Source: Parasphingopyxis sp.
GTDB taxonomy: Bacteria; Pseudomonadota; Alphaproteobacteria; Sphingomonadales; Sphingomonadaceae
Length of the DNA: 57,562 nucleotides
Assembly (NCBI RefSeq): GCF_028279465.1
Contig: NZ_JANQNS010000002.1
Span: 1-57,562 of the forward strand
Direction of reading: 5' to 3'
The notes below the pieces were generated by a model. That model saw only the letters and a program-made list of their open reading frames with translations. It was not told the DNA's origin and did not search any database. Each line of letters opens with the position of its first letter. Positions within the stretch are counted from its first letter, which is position 1. Shown piece by piece: positions 56,551 through 57,562 of this stretch. The position numbers and the translations under genes are program-made.

Positions 56551-57462
56551 ATGCTGGACTGGAACGACCTGCGCTATTTCCTCGCCGTGGCGCGCACGGG
56601 GAGCACGCTGGCTGCCTCGAAACAGCTCAAGGTCAGCCAGTCGACGGTCTCGCGCCGCATCACCGCGTTCGAGGAGGCGATCGACGTCACGCTCTTCGTC
56701 CGCAAGCCGTCCGGTTACGATCTCACGCCGCGCGGGGAGGCCGTGCTGCCGGCGGCCGAGCGTGTGGAGGCGGCGATGCTGTCCTTCTCCGACGGGGTCG
56801 AGGCGGAATCGCGCCGGCTCGCCGGGACGGTGCGGCTGGCGACGGTCCAGGCGGCGGCCAATGCCTGGGTCATCCCGTCCGTCGGCCTGCTGCGCGATCG
56901 CCATCCGGACATCCGCGTCGAGATCCTGACCTCGGATCAATATGTCGATCTGGCGCGCGGCGAGGCCGATGTCGCGATCCGCTTCGGGCCGAAACCGACG
57001 CAGGAGACGCTGATCGTCCGCCACCTCATCGACATGCTCGAAAGCTTCTATGCGAGCGAACAGATGGTCGCGCGGCTCGGCATGCCGGAGAATATCGCCG
57101 ATCTCGCCCGCTATCCGATGGTCGCCTCGATCGACCCGGAAAGCCAGCTCAACCGCTTTCTGGCCGAGCATGTGCCGGACGCCGAAATCGCGCAGCGCGC
57201 CAGCTCCATGTCGAGCATCATCGCCAGCGTCCAGTCCGGCCTCGGTGCGTCGATCCTGCCCTGCCTGATGGGCGACGATATGCGTGGGCTCATCCGCCTG
57301 CTGCCGCCGATCGAGGAGCTGACGACGCCCGGCTGGATGGTGACGACCGACGAAGCCCGCCGCCAACCCCATATCCGCGCCGTCATCGATTTCGTGGTGG
57401 AGCAGATCCAGAAGTCCATCGCCGAGCGCACGACGCAGCTGTCGATTGTGCAGGCGGCTTAG
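56551..57462 (+). CDS. LysR-family transcriptional regulator
   Basis: The 303-aa protein has the LysR helix-turn-helix (LAASKQLKVSQSTVSRRI) at residues 18-35 and a periplasmic-binding-like effector domain (GTVRLATVQAAANAWVIPSV, LDARGEADVAIRFG). The opening LDWNDLRYFLAVARTGSTLA is the family signature. It lies divergent from the two small peptides, its most likely targets. Repeat family A copy 9 follows the stop. Confidence 0.94.
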   Translation: MLDWNDLRYFLAVARTGSTLAASKQLKVSQSTVSRRITAFEEAIDVTLFVRKPSGYDLTPRGEAVLPAAERVEAAMLSFSDGVEAESRRLAGTVRLATVQAAANAWVIPSVGLLRDRHPDIRVEILTSDQYVDLARGEADVAIRFGPKPTQETLIVRHLIDMLESFYASEQMVARLGMPENIADLARYPMVASIDPESQLNRFLAEHVPDAEIAQRASSMSSIIASVQSGLGASILPCLMGDDMRGLIRLLPPIEELTTPGWMVTTDEARRQPHIRAVIDFVVEQIQKSIAERTTQLSIVQAA

Positions 57463-57562
57463 TCTGTCAGACCTCGCCTTCGGCTCGGCGCGGCACCAGC
57501 CCGCTCCCCCTCCCGACCTCCCAATAAGTGTACCCTGTGGGAGGTCGGGAGGGGGAGCGGGC
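57463..57562. repeat. Palindromic repeat family A, copy 9 (cut by window end)
   Basis: TCTGTCAGA right after the LysR stop, a CCTCGCCTTCGGCTCGG cassette, core CCAGCCCGCTCCCC, loop GTGTACCC and the start of the right arm. Confidence 0.9.

Noticed and set aside
1-57562. CRISPR array formed by the repeated palindromes
   Set aside because: The copies are kilobases apart with genes between and no regular spacers, and no cas genes are seen.

Overview
The window is a high-GC (roughly two-thirds G+C) bacterial chromosome segment, most likely from a member of the Sphingomonadales (Alphaproteobacteria). The main support is a circularly permuted two-piece tmRNA gene (minus strand, about 54142-54505) whose tag reads ANDNEALAIAA, a layout typical of alphaproteobacteria. 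An ATP12-family F1 chaperone, an NDUFS4-like complex I accessory subunit, a UrcA-family protein and many small lipoproteins also fit. It looks like ordinary chromosome with one insertion (IS1595-like, 22334-24557). I see no tRNA, rRNA, CRISPR array or prophage.

Layout. 1-10.3 kb: a tiny ORF with a perfect Shine-Dalgarno, three related lipoproteins, a cold-shock protein, a Tat-exported amidohydrolase, an S10 peptidase and uvrB. 10.4-13.5 kb: three DUF3617-type lipoproteins followed by a TIR-TM-DUF3617 fusion. 13.5-21.1 kb: VOC protein, serine hydrolase, DksA-like protein, DUF3616-like lipoprotein, flavin monooxygenase and a MarR/nitroreductase operon. 21.1-24.6 kb: lower-GC accessory region with a small basic protein, two HEPN-like proteins and the IS1595-like element with passenger genes. 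24.7-29.4 kb: an NrdR-controlled ribonucleotide reductase locus with two extra genes between nrdA and nrdB. 29.4-34.5 kb: small hypothetical genes, a decayed gene duplicate, two paralogous SEC-C genes that need three +1 frameshifts each, a thermonuclease, a second DksA-like protein and a YjhX homologue. 34.5-41.5 kb: second TIR protein, SOUL protein and more exported proteins and lipoproteins. 41.7-50.9 kb: crcB, RluA-type synthase, HAD phosphatase, ATP12, MFS pump, DUF559 protein, membrane proteins and complex I accessory subunit. 50.9-57.5 kb: Nudix hydrolase, three TPM-type lipoproteins, mscL, a very acidic mini-lipoprotein, tmRNA, RidA, two tandem 33-34-residue hydrophobic peptides and a LysR regulator.

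Two signals stand out. First, the SEC-C gene occurs twice (30326-30571 and 32017-32265, minus). In both copies the protein is continuous only if the ribosome shifts +1 at the same three TTT-C sites. Differences between the copies are mainly synonymous in each of the successive frames, which argues for programmed frameshifting rather than decay. Second, nine copies of a large modular palindrome (family A) lie just beyond gene 3' ends. Each has a G/C-rich stem with paired compensatory changes, a conserved GTGTACCC-type loop, and outer arms built from interchangeable mini-hairpin cassettes between TTTGTCAGA and CGCGGCACC. A second G/C-rich repeat family (B) appears at three sites; in one of them its two arms enclose a DUF559 nuclease-like gene.

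All functional calls come from reading the sequence and from remembered family motifs; no database search was possible.
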